Positions 36,444 to 47,252 of a DNA stretch of 64,000 nt are shown here, in pieces. The DNA is from Gelatoporia subvermispora B (lineage: Eukaryota; Basidiomycota; Agaricomycetes; Polyporales; Gelatoporiaceae): assembly GCA_000320605.2 (NCBI GenBank), contig KB445817.1:78834-142833 (forward strand), given 5' to 3'. The notes below the pieces were generated by a model, which saw only the letters and a list, made by a program, of their open reading frames with translations, searched no databases and was not told where the DNA came from. Made by a program: the position numbers and the translations under genes. Position 1 is the first letter of the stretch. Each line of letters opens with the position of its first letter.

Positions 36444-37625
36444 TGCCGGCCGGGACTAGGGCAGCAACTGTCGGCAAAATACGTGCTCTGTGAACACGAT
36501 ACTAGTGGAGATGCAGGTACTGTGCTGAAGCTGCGCAAACCGTATTCGTGAGCAGCGTAGTACTAGTAACCCGGGGACACGAGGCTTCTATGTTTAGGTG
36601 TTTCTGGAATCGATCTGTGTAAGCTCCGTCCGCAGGGCGCGTATCGGCATTTGCTCGGCACTATGGACATATTAAACAGAAGCAGAGTACCTCGTTGACA
36701 GAATCGATGTCAGTCCGATCCCAAGATAGTATGGCAGAACCACAAACTTAAATTTAGCTTTGTCACGGTACCTGGAGCTACGTGACTTCAGGGTGGGAAA
36801 TTTACGTACAGAGCAGAGACAGTTCGCAGCGGCAACCAATCACATCCGCTTGCTGCAGATATGGAACTGTCTGGGCTACATGACACGTTGCCAGCAGGTG
36901 GACATAGGACGCTGGATCAGTCTATCCGCCTTCGTCGTGCATAGCCATGACTTTGATGGCCTGACAGCTACCTATACAGCAAAGCGGCGCTTTGGAAATA
37001 CGCTGAGCACTCCTTCAAACCCCTTCTCACTACCAACCCCAATCTCACAGCGGCGTCTCTTCCACTGCAATAATGAAGCTATGCTGTGTCAAGACAGTAC
37101 CCAGAGCGGAGGCTGGCAACAATCGTTCACAAAGTGATCGTCTTAGCGGTAGGAGTAGGCATAAGGAGAATTTTGGATCTGCGCATGGGGTACTGCCAAT
37201 ACAAAGTACGTTTATCTCTCACACACACTGGCGTCGATCATGAGCATTGCCGCACGGCCTGTCTTTCAGTGTCTATCACATTCTTGTGGTCGATTGCGGT
37301 ATTGTCTACCGCGTATTGTTCTTTTCGTTTAAAGATACAGCAGGATGCTAAAGGATAATCGCTGAGCTGTTTTGCAGGATCAATACGCAGGCTTTCCCAC
37401 ATTGTATCCGGCAGCTTTGGAAAGTTGCGTAAAAAAAGGAGGACGGCAGCATCGGAGTGTCATGACATCCATGGATTAGGATCAGCTGCGACTAGGGATA
37501 GCGCAAGGGTGAGCACGCATCTCCGCCTCCTGTATTGTATGGGCTGAATATAGCCATACGTTGGATTCGGCGTGATAGAGGCATCGACGACGATGCGAAC
37601 CTCACATACGGCACGATATTAAGAT
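36444..37625. other. Divergent interval between K2 and K3
   Basis: Common upstream region of K2 (minus) and K3 (plus). A 125-codon plus frame at 36760-37137 has no recognised domain and could be an unlinked 5' exon of K3, but I find no splice path that supports this. Confidence 0.35.
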
Positions 37626-38983
37626 ATGGACACGTCTCCTAGATATGGTGAGTTGCACGTATCGCTGGAAGGCCTGTACTCATCCTGCTCAGCTTTTGAA
37701 TGCAGCTTCCAAACACATGCATCATTTTGAGCGCGCACTGCAACAAGCGGCTGAACGTATCTCTGAGGAGAATCGACCTCAGTTACAGCAGCTCTTGGAC
37801 AAATACACTGTAGTGCCTTTCAGGCAATTCCGCGTGTGCTGTCTCGATGCATGGAGGGACACATTCATTCATTCCCCCGAAGCTCCACAGGAACACGCTC
37901 GTGTGTCTGGGACACTCAAAGTCAGTTCACGTCGTGTCGCTCCCCCCGACTTTCTGGGTGGGTACGCAGATATGTTCCGAGCTCGATGGAACGGTCGTAT
38001 GGTGGCGGTTAAAGTCGTGCGGAATCATACTGATGTCGGACTAGCTGGTTACAAGGTGAGCATGCAATTCTGCTACGTTAGGGCTTACCCAAGGGAATCT
38101 CGCAGAGTCTGTACGGAGAGGCTGTGATATGGAAGTATATGCGTCACCCTAATATCGCTCAGTTCTATGGCGTTCGTTCAAACGGAAGAGATTTACTCCT
38201 CGTATCGCAGCTGATGCAACACGGCGTCATAACATCTTTCCTGAGGAATAATCCGACAGAGAATCGTCTCAAGCTTGTACGTTGTATCGTAACGTTCGAC
38301 TTCATGATCAACCATTGAGAGTGTCTTATGTGCAGATCGCCGATGCGGCAAAAGGTGTATCATACTTACACACAATGGGAATCGTGCACGGGGACCTAAA
38401 AGCGGTAAGTGTTCACTACTTCAAGTTGTAATGATATTGAACACTCGACCAGACAAACATTGTGATCAACAACAAACGTGTGGCATGTGTTGTTAACTTC
38501 GGCCTTGCGACGTTGAGATACAACCAAGGCCTGGACATAGGGGTTCTTGGACAGGGTTCCATGCGACATATGGCGCCCGAATTTTCTGACCCTGAAGCAT
38601 TCGACCTACCAAAAGCAGCGGTATCTACTCAGACAGACGTATTTGCGTTCGCGGTGACCATGTGGGAGGTAAGTGAACCAGGTTGGAACATGATTATTTC
38701 ATCTAGTCCTGATCCTTCATAGATATTCACGGGACGAGTCCCTTTTGAAGGCACCTCTCAGGCCGCTGTTATCTTGTCCATTTCCCGAGGTGAACGTCCT
38801 CCACGACCGAGTATAGAAGCCGAAGATGGACTGTGTAATCCGATATGGGATCTCATGGAGATATGTTGGCAAGCTAAGTGGCAAAGTCGACCCAGCATCG
38901 ACGAGGTCATCGAACACATTGCTCGGGTGATGAAGAAGCACTCGCTGACAGAGCACGGCGAACCGGAGAGACCTCGCGTGTGA
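37626..38983 (+). CDS. Probable pseudokinase paralogue with NFG in place of DFG (362 aa) - K3
   Basis: Exons 37626-37647, 37706-38055, 38106-38276, 38336-38404, 38453-38668 and 38723-38983; phases close. The short first exon (MDTSPRY) was preferred to an unspliced ATG at 37645 because the next exon then starts in phase at ASKHMHHFERAL. Kinase features: a degraded glycine loop (LGGYADMFRA), MVAVKVV with Lys kept, GIVHGDLKATNIVI with catalytic Asp and Asn kept, but VVNFGLATL where the magnesium-binding Asp of DFG is Asn, and MAPEF. The loss of that Asp usually abolishes phosphotransfer, so this is best called a pseudokinase. Exon lengths 171, 69 and 216 are identical to K1. It may be a scaffold or decoy, or a gene on the way to loss. 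Confidence 0.82.
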
Positions 38984-40228
38984 GGATGTCACCTCGTAAG
39001 ATAATTTCCTTGAGACTCTTATCTTACCGTTTCCCATCGTTCTAATGATTGGTCGTTTTCTATCCACATCTTCCGAGGGTCGGATGTTTTGATGATACTT
39101 CGAAAACCTCGTCAATATGTAAGCGGCGCTCATTCAGTACAGGATGCGAGAAGCACTCATTATGCACCACCCCACGACCTTTGTTCCAGGTTTCCGATTC
39201 TTCTATGCGTGCGGCCATTGGTACATATGTGGTGAGTACACAATCAGCCGTTTGTGGACGCTGTCTAACTCCGTGTTGAGATTTTTTGAATCTTGATCCT
39301 CTTTGTAATTTGTACGCTCTGGACATTATTTGACCACTACGCTCGTGCAGAGTCGACTCCGCGGCCATCTGAATGATGGCTGCGACTGCGACACCGAATA
39401 TCAAGTGTCACGCAAATCTGCACAAGGGAGTTTGTCTTGCCAGTAATAACAGACAGTGGAATTATGATCGTCATGACCTCATCTCTCTTATCTCGACCGC
39501 ACGCAGCCAGCCATACGGAAGCACGAGGATTTCGTGAGAACTCTCACTTGGCATCTTAGCATGACTCACGATGGGGTCAATTGCACGTCCGGTCGACAGG
39601 CTCTATTTCGTCCTGGAGAAGCCGCGAGAAGGCGGACACGTGGGACTGCTTGTATCGCGGTATCAGGGCGTTTTGAATCGTGTTTTTAGGTTCGAGGGCA
39701 GGTTCAGATCCGTTTCCGCTGGCATAAATGGAAAGACGGGGTCGTGATGGAAGCAGCGTTCTATCGGAATCGGCACGGCAATTTGAAGTTTGTCCACGTT
39801 GCAACCTACATGCAACATGGTCTGCTCCCAGTTCTGAGGCCACGTTTGCTGATCACGAACCCGCAAATAGGTGAGAGCGCCAGATAAGACTAGATATACC
39901 ATCATGGCTGCAACTCTATCACTATCGCCTCAACAGTCGCCTATAAGTGCCATGCGAAGGACTAAGCAACATGCATACAATTGTCCCGATGTTATGGCAT
40001 GAACGGACATGTTTTGTGTTGCTGTTAGCGGTGTCTGCGTGGCAAAATGGCGGCGGCGGCAAGTGGCTGTCTTGGATACTGCGACAGGAAATTAGACAGC
40101 GGGAAGACATACCGCAGCACGTAGCGCGCTGCGCGCAAAAGGCAGCCTTGCCGAGCATCTGTGGCATCTTAGACAGCCCCGCTGCTGTATCCCATCCATC
40201 GCCGATTCATCACCAATTCCCCAGCAGC
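38984..40228. other. Unassigned interval
   Basis: Minus frames at 39060-39404 and 39577-39905 begin with hydrophobic stretches (MIFGVAVAAIIQ, MMVYLVLSGALTYL) and might be remains of a multi-pass receptor-like gene of the DUF6533/DUF6534 kind, but frames break and no diagnostic motif is present. Confidence 0.3.
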
Positions 40229-41231
40229 ATGTCCGCTATCCTCGAGGCCCTCAGGCTCAAGCCGAAACGCGCGGACCTCAAGGTCGTGTACAAGTCCTGG
40301 CACAAAGCGCCGACGTTTCAGGGCAAACCGAAAAAGGACGGTCCGGTCGACGTATGGCTCGGCAAGATCAAGGCGGGATGCAGGGAGCGCGGGGTGCCGA
40401 GGGAGCAATGGCATCTCGTCGCACGTCATTACATGCGCGGGAAGGCAGAGAAGCGGTTTGAGGAGGTGGATCGGGTAATGCAGGTCATGCATAGCGGGAA
40501 GTATGTGTGGAGCTGGAAGAAGTATAAGGTGGCGGTGCGGAACATGGGATGTAAGTATTTTGCGTGGAGTCAGTATTATGATTTGTTGATCTTGGATTGC
40601 GACGCAGGGGGTCTGAGTACGAAAGAGGCGAATACGTTCAGGGTCGAGAGGAGGGCCGGTTTATGGACGGTGGTCGAGAGCCTGTTTCAATCACAACATC
40701 CAGTGAGTACCTGCATCTTCCGGAGAATAAGAAAGGACGATCAGATAATGCGGTGCCAGCCGGCTCCTCCGCTTCCCCCGATTAGAAGACCGTCGTTCGA
40801 CTTTCTCAGTCGCAGTACGTTGTCCTTGTCGAGAATGCATCCTGATTGAGGCCTCTAACAATGGCCCAGTTCGCAGTCGTCCTGATGAAGGTAGATTAAT
40901 TCTACACTCCATTGTATCATATTGATGCAATTTCCCTGGAGTCACAATCGCGGCCAAAGCCCCGACTTGGTTAGTCAACGCTACACGTTCGCTGGGCGAG
41001 TTCGTCGACGAACACCAAGCGCTGTTAATGGTCGTCGGAGCTATCCTCGTCGTCACCGGACATGTTCCTGCGGTCGCGGCGGTCTTGGGCGTGGGTGGCG
41101 CAGTCTTGACCGGGCCAGCTGCGCAGTTGGTAGGCACTATACTGGTAGAAATGGGACAGAGCCTGTACGACAACAGTAGAGAGAGGTCACGAGGAACCGG
41201 CGCGACTGTGAGGATGCACTCATTCAGGTAG
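40229..41231 (+). CDS. Basidiomycete-specific protein with hydrophobic C-terminal domain (279 aa)
   Basis: Exons 40229-40550, 40608-40814, 40870-40890 and 40942-41231; phases close. The start MSAILEALRLKPKRADLKVV is preferred over an upstream in-frame ATG at 39947 because the family begins here. The N-terminal half (KAPTFQGKPKKDGPVDVWLG, REQWHLVARHYMRGKAEKRF, YVWSWKKYKVAVRNMGW) is a basic helical domain seen in many uncharacterised mushroom proteins. A Pro/Ser-rich linker follows, then a hydrophobic Gly/Ala-rich domain (VVGAILVVTGHVPAVAAVLG, VGGAVLTGPAAQLVGTILVE) that could insert in membranes. Function unknown to me. Exon 3 is only 21 nt. A decayed piece of the same gene lies just downstream. 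Confidence 0.78.
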
Positions 41232-41469
41232 TTCGAGCAGTCTCTAGATCTTGAACGCAAGCGTATGAAGGTGGCGCACACAATAAATGATGGGTCAATT
41301 GTCCTCCAGGGTGTGTGTATTCCTTCTAGACACCTCGGCAGCCACATTGCCCTCCAGGTTGCTCTCGCTGCACAGCAGTAGACCCACGAGAACGCGGCGA
41401 GTCGATTTAAGGAAGGGGAAAGAACGATATAAATCATGATAGCGGGACGTATGAGCTGAACTGACAGAA

Positions 41470-41710
41470 GTATAAGGCGGCGGTGCGGCACATGGGCTGT
41501 GAGGAGGAGCGGGCTCTTGAGTGGAGTACTCGGGAATAGTACCATTGATATGGAATCTGGACTTCCAGAGCCCAGCGCAGGGTACGTGAGGAGGGAGGAA
41601 GCGGAACACTGGCCGATCAATGCTGCACAAGTTGACTGAAAACCATCAAGAGCTGCCAAAGATCGTAGGAGCTATCCTCATCGTCATCTCGGACATATGA
41701 GGATACTTTC
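41470..41710 (+). pseudogene. Fragments of a second copy of the preceding gene
   Basis: Two collinear patches match the gene at 40229: GTATAAGGCGGCGGTGCGG followed by CATGGGCTGTGA at 41470-41502 (equivalent to the end of exon 1), and a patch at about 41,640-41,700 reading NHQELPKIVGAILIVISDI then stop (equivalent to EHQALLMVVGAILVVTGHV in exon 4). The middle is compressed. Non-functional remnant. Confidence 0.65.
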
Positions 41711-41973
41711 ATTGAGCTGGTTTGAGAAGCCTTAACAGAGCTGGGCGCGCATTGGACATACCACAGTGGTCGTTCACCTATCATGACAAGGAGTCCAACG
41801 TAGCCCACGATTGAACACACGTTAGTCCTCCCGCATCCCACGCGATCGAGAGCAAAACGTCGATAGCACCTGGTACAATACAAGCATGAACACTTTAGAC
41901 ATTCTGATCATACTGAGCCGTTAGCTGACTTAGCTTCAGCATAAGGAAGACTGACGCACATAACTAGCACAGG

Positions 41974-42920
41974 TCACTCCTGAAGGGCGACCCCTTCCCT
42001 CAGCTCATCATCCTCGACCACCATCACATCCTCCGGCTCACTCCCCTCCGCATCGTCTTCCTCCTCTCCTTCCCCATCTTCGTCCGGAACATCATCATCG
42101 TCATCATCGGCATCGGGCATGTCCTCATCCGACCCTGCATCCTCCGCCTCTGGTGGCGCGCGCTGGATAGCAGAGCGCGAGATCGTGATCGGCGGGATGG
42201 CCTGCGCGGAGGCCTTCTCCTTCCCCCGCCCCTTCGCGGACGACGCAGATGCAGAAATGGACTCGACGTCCTTGCCCTTGCCCTTGGTGCTCGCTGCGTT
42301 GCTTGATCGGCGGTGTTTGTCGGCCTTCTGCAAATCGCGGTATACTACGGCTTGTGGTGAGTGACAAAGAAGTGAAGAGAAAAGGAGACGCACTTTGTAG
42401 CTCCTTTTGAAGCGTATCTACCATGTCTCCCATCTCCATCATCTCTAATGCCTTCAGGATATCTGACGCGGAGACGCTCTTGTGTTGTTTTGAACTTGCG
42501 ACGTCGTGTGCGCTGGTTTGCCACGGCCATGAGATTAATAGTGCCAGGGGGATCAAGACGTGAAACAAACGGACGTTGCAGCTAGGTACAGAAGTCAGAG
42601 CCAGTTAGTGCATCGCGCACACGTAAGACTCACCAAGATAGTTGATGAACACTGTTGATGCCTTCACGTACGATGTCACGACATCCTTCTGTAGCTTCGT
42701 GTTGTCCGGCAGCTGTACAATTTCATGGGGCGCACGAGAAATTACCTATAATGAGCAAAGATTCCAATACTCAAACCTGACTGTTACGCACCGCAGAACG
42801 CGCGATCTTTGTCACTAGGCTTCGCGGTAGCTCGAAGTTCTCCAGCCCCTCTGAGACCAGCTCTTGCTGTGCTTGAGCAGACGTGGACGCAGCCTGTACT
42901 GCTTCTTTTGCGCGAGGCAT
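41974..42920 (-). CDS. DPB4: DNA polymerase epsilon histone-fold subunit (Dpb4 / POLE3 type, 234 aa)
   Basis: Small histone-fold subunit of replicative DNA polymerase epsilon, also found in ISWI/CHRAC-type remodellers; nuclear. Exons 42792-42920, 42634-42712, 42575-42581, 42394-42512 and 41974-42344; phases close. The histone fold spans residues 25-105: ENFELPRSLVTKIARSALPD, NTKLQKDVVTSYVKASTVFI, NYLAATAHDVASSKQHKS, SASDILKALEMMEMGDMVDT, LQKELQIYRDLQKADKH. The C-terminal 120 residues are a disordered tail ending in a long Asp/Glu tract, as usual for this subunit. Exon 3 is only 7 nt and supplies the Ala-Ala-Thr of NYLAATAHDV; without it the frame is lost. Divergently arranged with GPI13. Dpb3/NF-YC-type partner not in the window. 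Confidence 0.9.
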
Positions 42921-43281
42921 GTTAAACTCTCGAGAGGCCAGACCGGAACAGAGAGCAAGAACCTGACGTAGACGATGGGAGGAAGAGGGACCACGCCTGT
43001 GGCTACCCGAGTGCCACCAGCGCGTCGCGCGCCAGGCGCCTCCTTCTCCTTGACCCTCTCTTTTTCCTCCCTCATCCTTCCGTGAAGTACTACTGGCCTC
43101 TAGAATCAAACGGCTCCAGCATTGATTCGAGTGGCTCAGCTGCTCGAATCCTATACTGCGATCGACGGTACATCTAGCTGACACGTTGCAGGTGCTGCGA
43201 GCACCCCAACTAGAGCGACCTTCCTGACGGCTCGCACGTTACACTTCGGGACATTTTCTCAAGTACAACTATAACCTAACG
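42921..43281. promoter_or_regulatory. Shared upstream region of DPB4 and GPI13
   Basis: 361 nt separate the two divergent start codons, so both promoters must lie here. I see no convincing TATA box, in keeping with housekeeping genes. Confidence 0.5.
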
Positions 43282-46200
43282 ATGTCCAAGGGGCTACTCC
43301 TCCTTCTCTGGCTCTTTTTCGTACACTTGGCCGGAATCTATCTCTTCACTCGCGGGTTTCTGCTCACTCGACTCGCTCTCTCTGAGGCAACAGCATGTCC
43401 TGACGGCTCATGTACGCTGCAACCTAGTCATGAACGTGCAATTATCCTTATTATCGATGCTCTTCGTTTCGACTTCTTGTCCTCCAACCCCCCTGAACCT
43501 CCATCCCAACATCATCACCATGTCTTGAGCATTCCCCAAGAGCTGACAGCCGCAAAGCCCAGTCACTCCATTCTGTTTGATTCGCATGCGGATCCACCCA
43601 CAACTACACTGCAAAGGATCAAGGGTCTTACCACGGGATCTCTCCCTACATTCATCGACATGGGATCCAACTTCGGAGGGACGACCATTCTCGAGGATTC
43701 GCTGATCGGGCAGTTAACAAGGGCTGGAAAGAAAGTAAGTCCATTGATCCCATAACACAGGACTACCCCAGAACGACCCAGAACGTTTCAGATAGCCTTC
43801 ATGGGTGACGACACATGGACGACAGTCTTTCCCGACAGCTTTGACCCGGAGATGTGCTCTCCGTATGACTCTTTCAATGTCGAGGATCTGCACACCGTCG
43901 ATGAGGGTGTCATCGCCCACCTGTTCCCACTATTGCGGCAGCCGACACCGTCTTGGGATTTCCTCATCGGCCACTTCCTCGGCGTCGACCACGTCGGGCA
44001 CCGCGTAGGTCCGGACCATCCCACCATGCACGCCAAGCTCACGCAAATGGACAACGTTCTCCGTGAGGTCGTCGAACTGCTCGACGACAGAACTCTCCTG
44101 GTCGTCCTCGGCGACCACGGCATGGATCGGAAGGGTGATCACGGCGGCGATAGCATACACGAAACGTCCGCTGCGCTCTGGTTGTACAGCAAGGGCGCGC
44201 CCCTGCGAGACCCCGCAGCACCCATCCCGGCGTCTCTCATACCCGAGCGTCGCTTCCCCGGCTCCACGGCGCTGCATCGTGTCGTGCAGCAGATTGACCT
44301 CGTACCGACGCTCTCGCTCCTCCTCGGCCTGCCTATCCCGTTCAACAACCTCGGCACTGTCATTCCCGAACTGTTCTGGCGCGGCACGGAAGGGATAGGC
44401 TTTGCCCGTGTGCTGCAGCTGAACGCGCGGCAGATTCGGGAGTATCTGGGCGCGTACCGGGCGAGTGCGTCTGGAGGGGAGCTCGACCCAGTGTGGCCTG
44501 AGCTGGAACACCTGTGGGATGGGATCGAGGGCGCAGCGAGAGAGGGTAACGAAGCGTTGTTGGATGCTATGCAGACGTACACGGGCTCCGCACTTGAGTC
44601 CTGTCGCATGCTCTGGGCACGATTCAACGTCGTTCGCATGGGGCTCGGCCTGGTGCTCTTAGCCATGGGCATCGCTGCTGGCGTCGCGATGTACCTCAAG
44701 CTGGGACAAGTGAAGGAGAAATGGGAGGAATGGGCCACTACCACACAGGCACGGCTTATTCGAGGATTGGCGTCGGGTGCCCTCATCGGCTTCGTGATAC
44801 AGTTCCCACTGAAGCAATACGCAAAAAGCGCAGAACTGGACTCGCTCGACTGTGTTACATACGGCGCCGCCTTTGTGTCATGCCTCTCAGTAATCATCGA
44901 CTTCCCACCAAAGTTGTCTTCCAGCCTCACGTCCATCCCCCTCCCGCTGATCCTGCACACGCTCGCGTTCGCGTCAAACTCGTTTACAGTCTGGGAGGAC
45001 CGAGTCATAACCTACCTTCTACTCTCCTCGGCTGTCCCTTCTGTCCTCACGGGCTTCCGCGCACCCACGCCTCGCTTGCGCGCCCGGATCCTCGGCTTTT
45101 CCGCTCTGTTTGCGGTCTGCGTGCGCGCAATCGCGTCGAGTACGGTATGCCGTGAAGAACAGCAGCCATACTGCCACGTAACATTCTTTGCGTCGTCCTC
45201 CCGCCCTTCGCCGCCGCTTCCCGTACTCATTTTGTCGCTCCCGACGGCGCTCGCCCTGCCCTGCATTATGAAACGTTTCCTCCGCATCTCCAAGTCAGAT
45301 CAGGGCGTCGCGACTCTGGTGCTGCCGTGGCTTCTCCCAGTAGTGCTCCTGCAGGGCGCGGGCTTCTGGGTTATCGAGTGGATGGACTCAGCGGAGGTGC
45401 TGGGCCCTGAATGGGCGGGACTGCTTCGTTGGAGCCGGACTCTGCTCGCTCGAGGTGCGATGGGCGCTGCGTTGTCTTTCGGTCTTGTCCTCTGGTGGCT
45501 CGTCCCACTCTGCCTCAAGGTTAACACGAAGAGCACTTCGGACTCCGGACCACCGGATACTGTTGCGGCAAATGGAGAGGCCGGGCGCGCGCAGGAAAGA
45601 CGGGAAGTGACGATCATCGGCTTTGCGAACGCGTTTGGGGCACCATACCTCGTCTTCTGGTGCATCGTCCTCGGACTGCTGTACCCCACGACGCAGCTTA
45701 CCGGGCAGCTGGTCCTCGCGCTCGCGAGCATCGCCGTGCTCGCACACCTCGAGGTCATCGACAGCGTCCGCGACGTGCGCATGCTCGAGGCCCAGTTCGC
45801 CGCGAAGCCCTCTGCGCTCCTGAACCTGAACGGCGAGGCGCTGCACTCGCCCGCGCGTAGCCCCGCAGTCACGTTCGCGGAAGTTGCACCCCTCGCGCTG
45901 CTCGCGTTACATACGTTCTACGGCACAGGTCACCAGTCCGCGATCCCGTCGATCCAGTGGAAAGCCGCGTTCGTGCTCACCCCTACGAACACATATCCGC
46001 TCTCGCCCCTCCTTGTCATCCTCAACGCGTGGAGTCCGCTCTTCTTGCTCGCCCTCGCTGTGCCCCTCGTCGCGGCATGGAATGTCGGGCCGCTCCCGGT
46101 CAAGGAAGCGACGGCGCACGTGCGCGGGGGCAGCGTGCGCGCTGCGCTCAGTGTCATGCTCTATCATGCAACGCTACTGCTTGGCAGTGCTGTCTGTTCA

Positions 46201-46371
46201 GCCTGGCTGCGGCGGCACCTCATGGTGTGGAAAGTCTTTGCACCACGGTTTATGAACGCGGCTGCGTGCCTCGTTGCAGTGGACCTGGGCGTCTTACTGG
46301 GCATCGGGATCGCTCTACCACGCATCGAGAAGAAGATTGGGCAGCTATTCAGCGGCATGCCTCGGGCATGA
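43282..46371 (+). CDS. GPI13: GPI ethanolamine phosphotransferase 3 (PIG-O / Gpi13, 1,010 aa)
   Basis: Endoplasmic reticulum enzyme that adds phosphoethanolamine to the third mannose of the GPI precursor, the group later joined to protein. Two exons (43282-43734, 43792-46371). A signal anchor (GLLLLLWLFFVHLAGIYLF) is followed by a lumenal alkaline-phosphatase-fold domain: ERAIILIIDALRFDF with the metal-binding Asp, TTTLQRIKGLTTG holding the presumed nucleophilic Thr, FMGDDTW, FLGVDHVGHR, and VVLGDHGM with GDHGG completing the two-metal site. From about residue 430 the protein has a long series of hydrophobic helices. Motifs are all intact and length fits PIG-O. Its non-catalytic partner Gpi11/PIG-F is not in the window. 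Confidence 0.94.
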
Positions 46372-47156
46372 CCGCGGAGTACGTGCCTAGGGAGGTCTTG
46401 GGAGTATTTCTCCCACGAGTTGAAGTATCATGTCAAGAACGATAACGCGAGGTTCCAGGGATCGCGCAATGTCTACAGCTGTAATGGAAGAACAAATGCT
46501 ACGCTCAAATTATCTCCCATTCGCTTGATTATCGACGACAGCATATACGATCATCCACCTCGGCGAGGGACGGGCAACACGGTGAATCGTACCCTGATGC
46601 ACTGTGCTGTCGTTTGTGATGCCTTTATCTGAGCCTGGCTTTGTAAGAATGGGTGCTTGAATACTCCGGTATTCAATATTCAGAACGGCTTAAGTCGATA
46701 GACGCACAAGCATCACAACAGAGTTCGAGCGCTTCGGCGCAGTTCGAGGTGGCTGCTGAAGCAATACGTGTTCCATAGGGTGAGCACTAGACGCAGCTCT
46801 CCGCATGGTGTACTGCACTCTTGTGCCTGATAGGTGACCCCGGAATGTAGACGTTTGGGCTCTTCGTAGGACGACCCATTCAATCTTCCAGCTCTTTCCC
46901 TGTCTCGACTCTTGCCTTGTGCCTGAGGTCCGGACCCCATCGCTGCGTCTAATTTGACTCGTAAGCGCAATTTTCGGAATCTTGCGGGCTGATCGGGTCG
47001 ACCAGATCTTCCTGTTTTTCTCACACCTGCTGTGACAGTTACCTTGCTTGTCAAGGTCTCTGTGCACTACCACAATTCACGCGCGCCACTCTTTTTTGGA
47101 CAACATAAGCAAACAGTGTAGACGCTCATGCGCATCAGGCGCCGGTGCAGCCTAAC
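46372..47156. other. Interval between GPI13 and the Helitron
   Basis: No gene recognised; a 127-codon minus frame at 46690-47073 has no domain. It should contain the GPI13 terminator and the insertion junction of the Helitron 3' end. Confidence 0.35.
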
Positions 47157-47169
47157 GCGCATATTGCGC
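47157..47169 (-). other. Candidate 3' hairpin of the Helitron
   Basis: GCGCATATTGCGC can pair as a 5-bp stem with a 3-nt loop and lies 84 nt beyond the RepHel stop codon. Helitron 3' ends carry such a GC-rich hairpin shortly before CTRR. The expected CTRR is not clearly placed after it, so this is tentative. Confidence 0.35.
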
Positions 47170-47252
47170 ATACGATCTTCTATAAGACTCTAATCTACTC
47201 TACTCTATCTACGTCTATGTATCTACGATATCCACGAATTCCATGTATCTAT

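Noticed and set aside
40691..41659. 322-codon minus-strand open frame
   Set aside because: It is antisense to the 279-aa gene, lacks any domain, and the plus strand carries family-conserved exons with splice sites.
44139..45008. 289-codon minus-strand open frame, and several others within GPI13
   Set aside because: GC-rich coding sequence of GPI13 on the plus strand produces long antisense frames; the GPI13 motifs are unambiguous.
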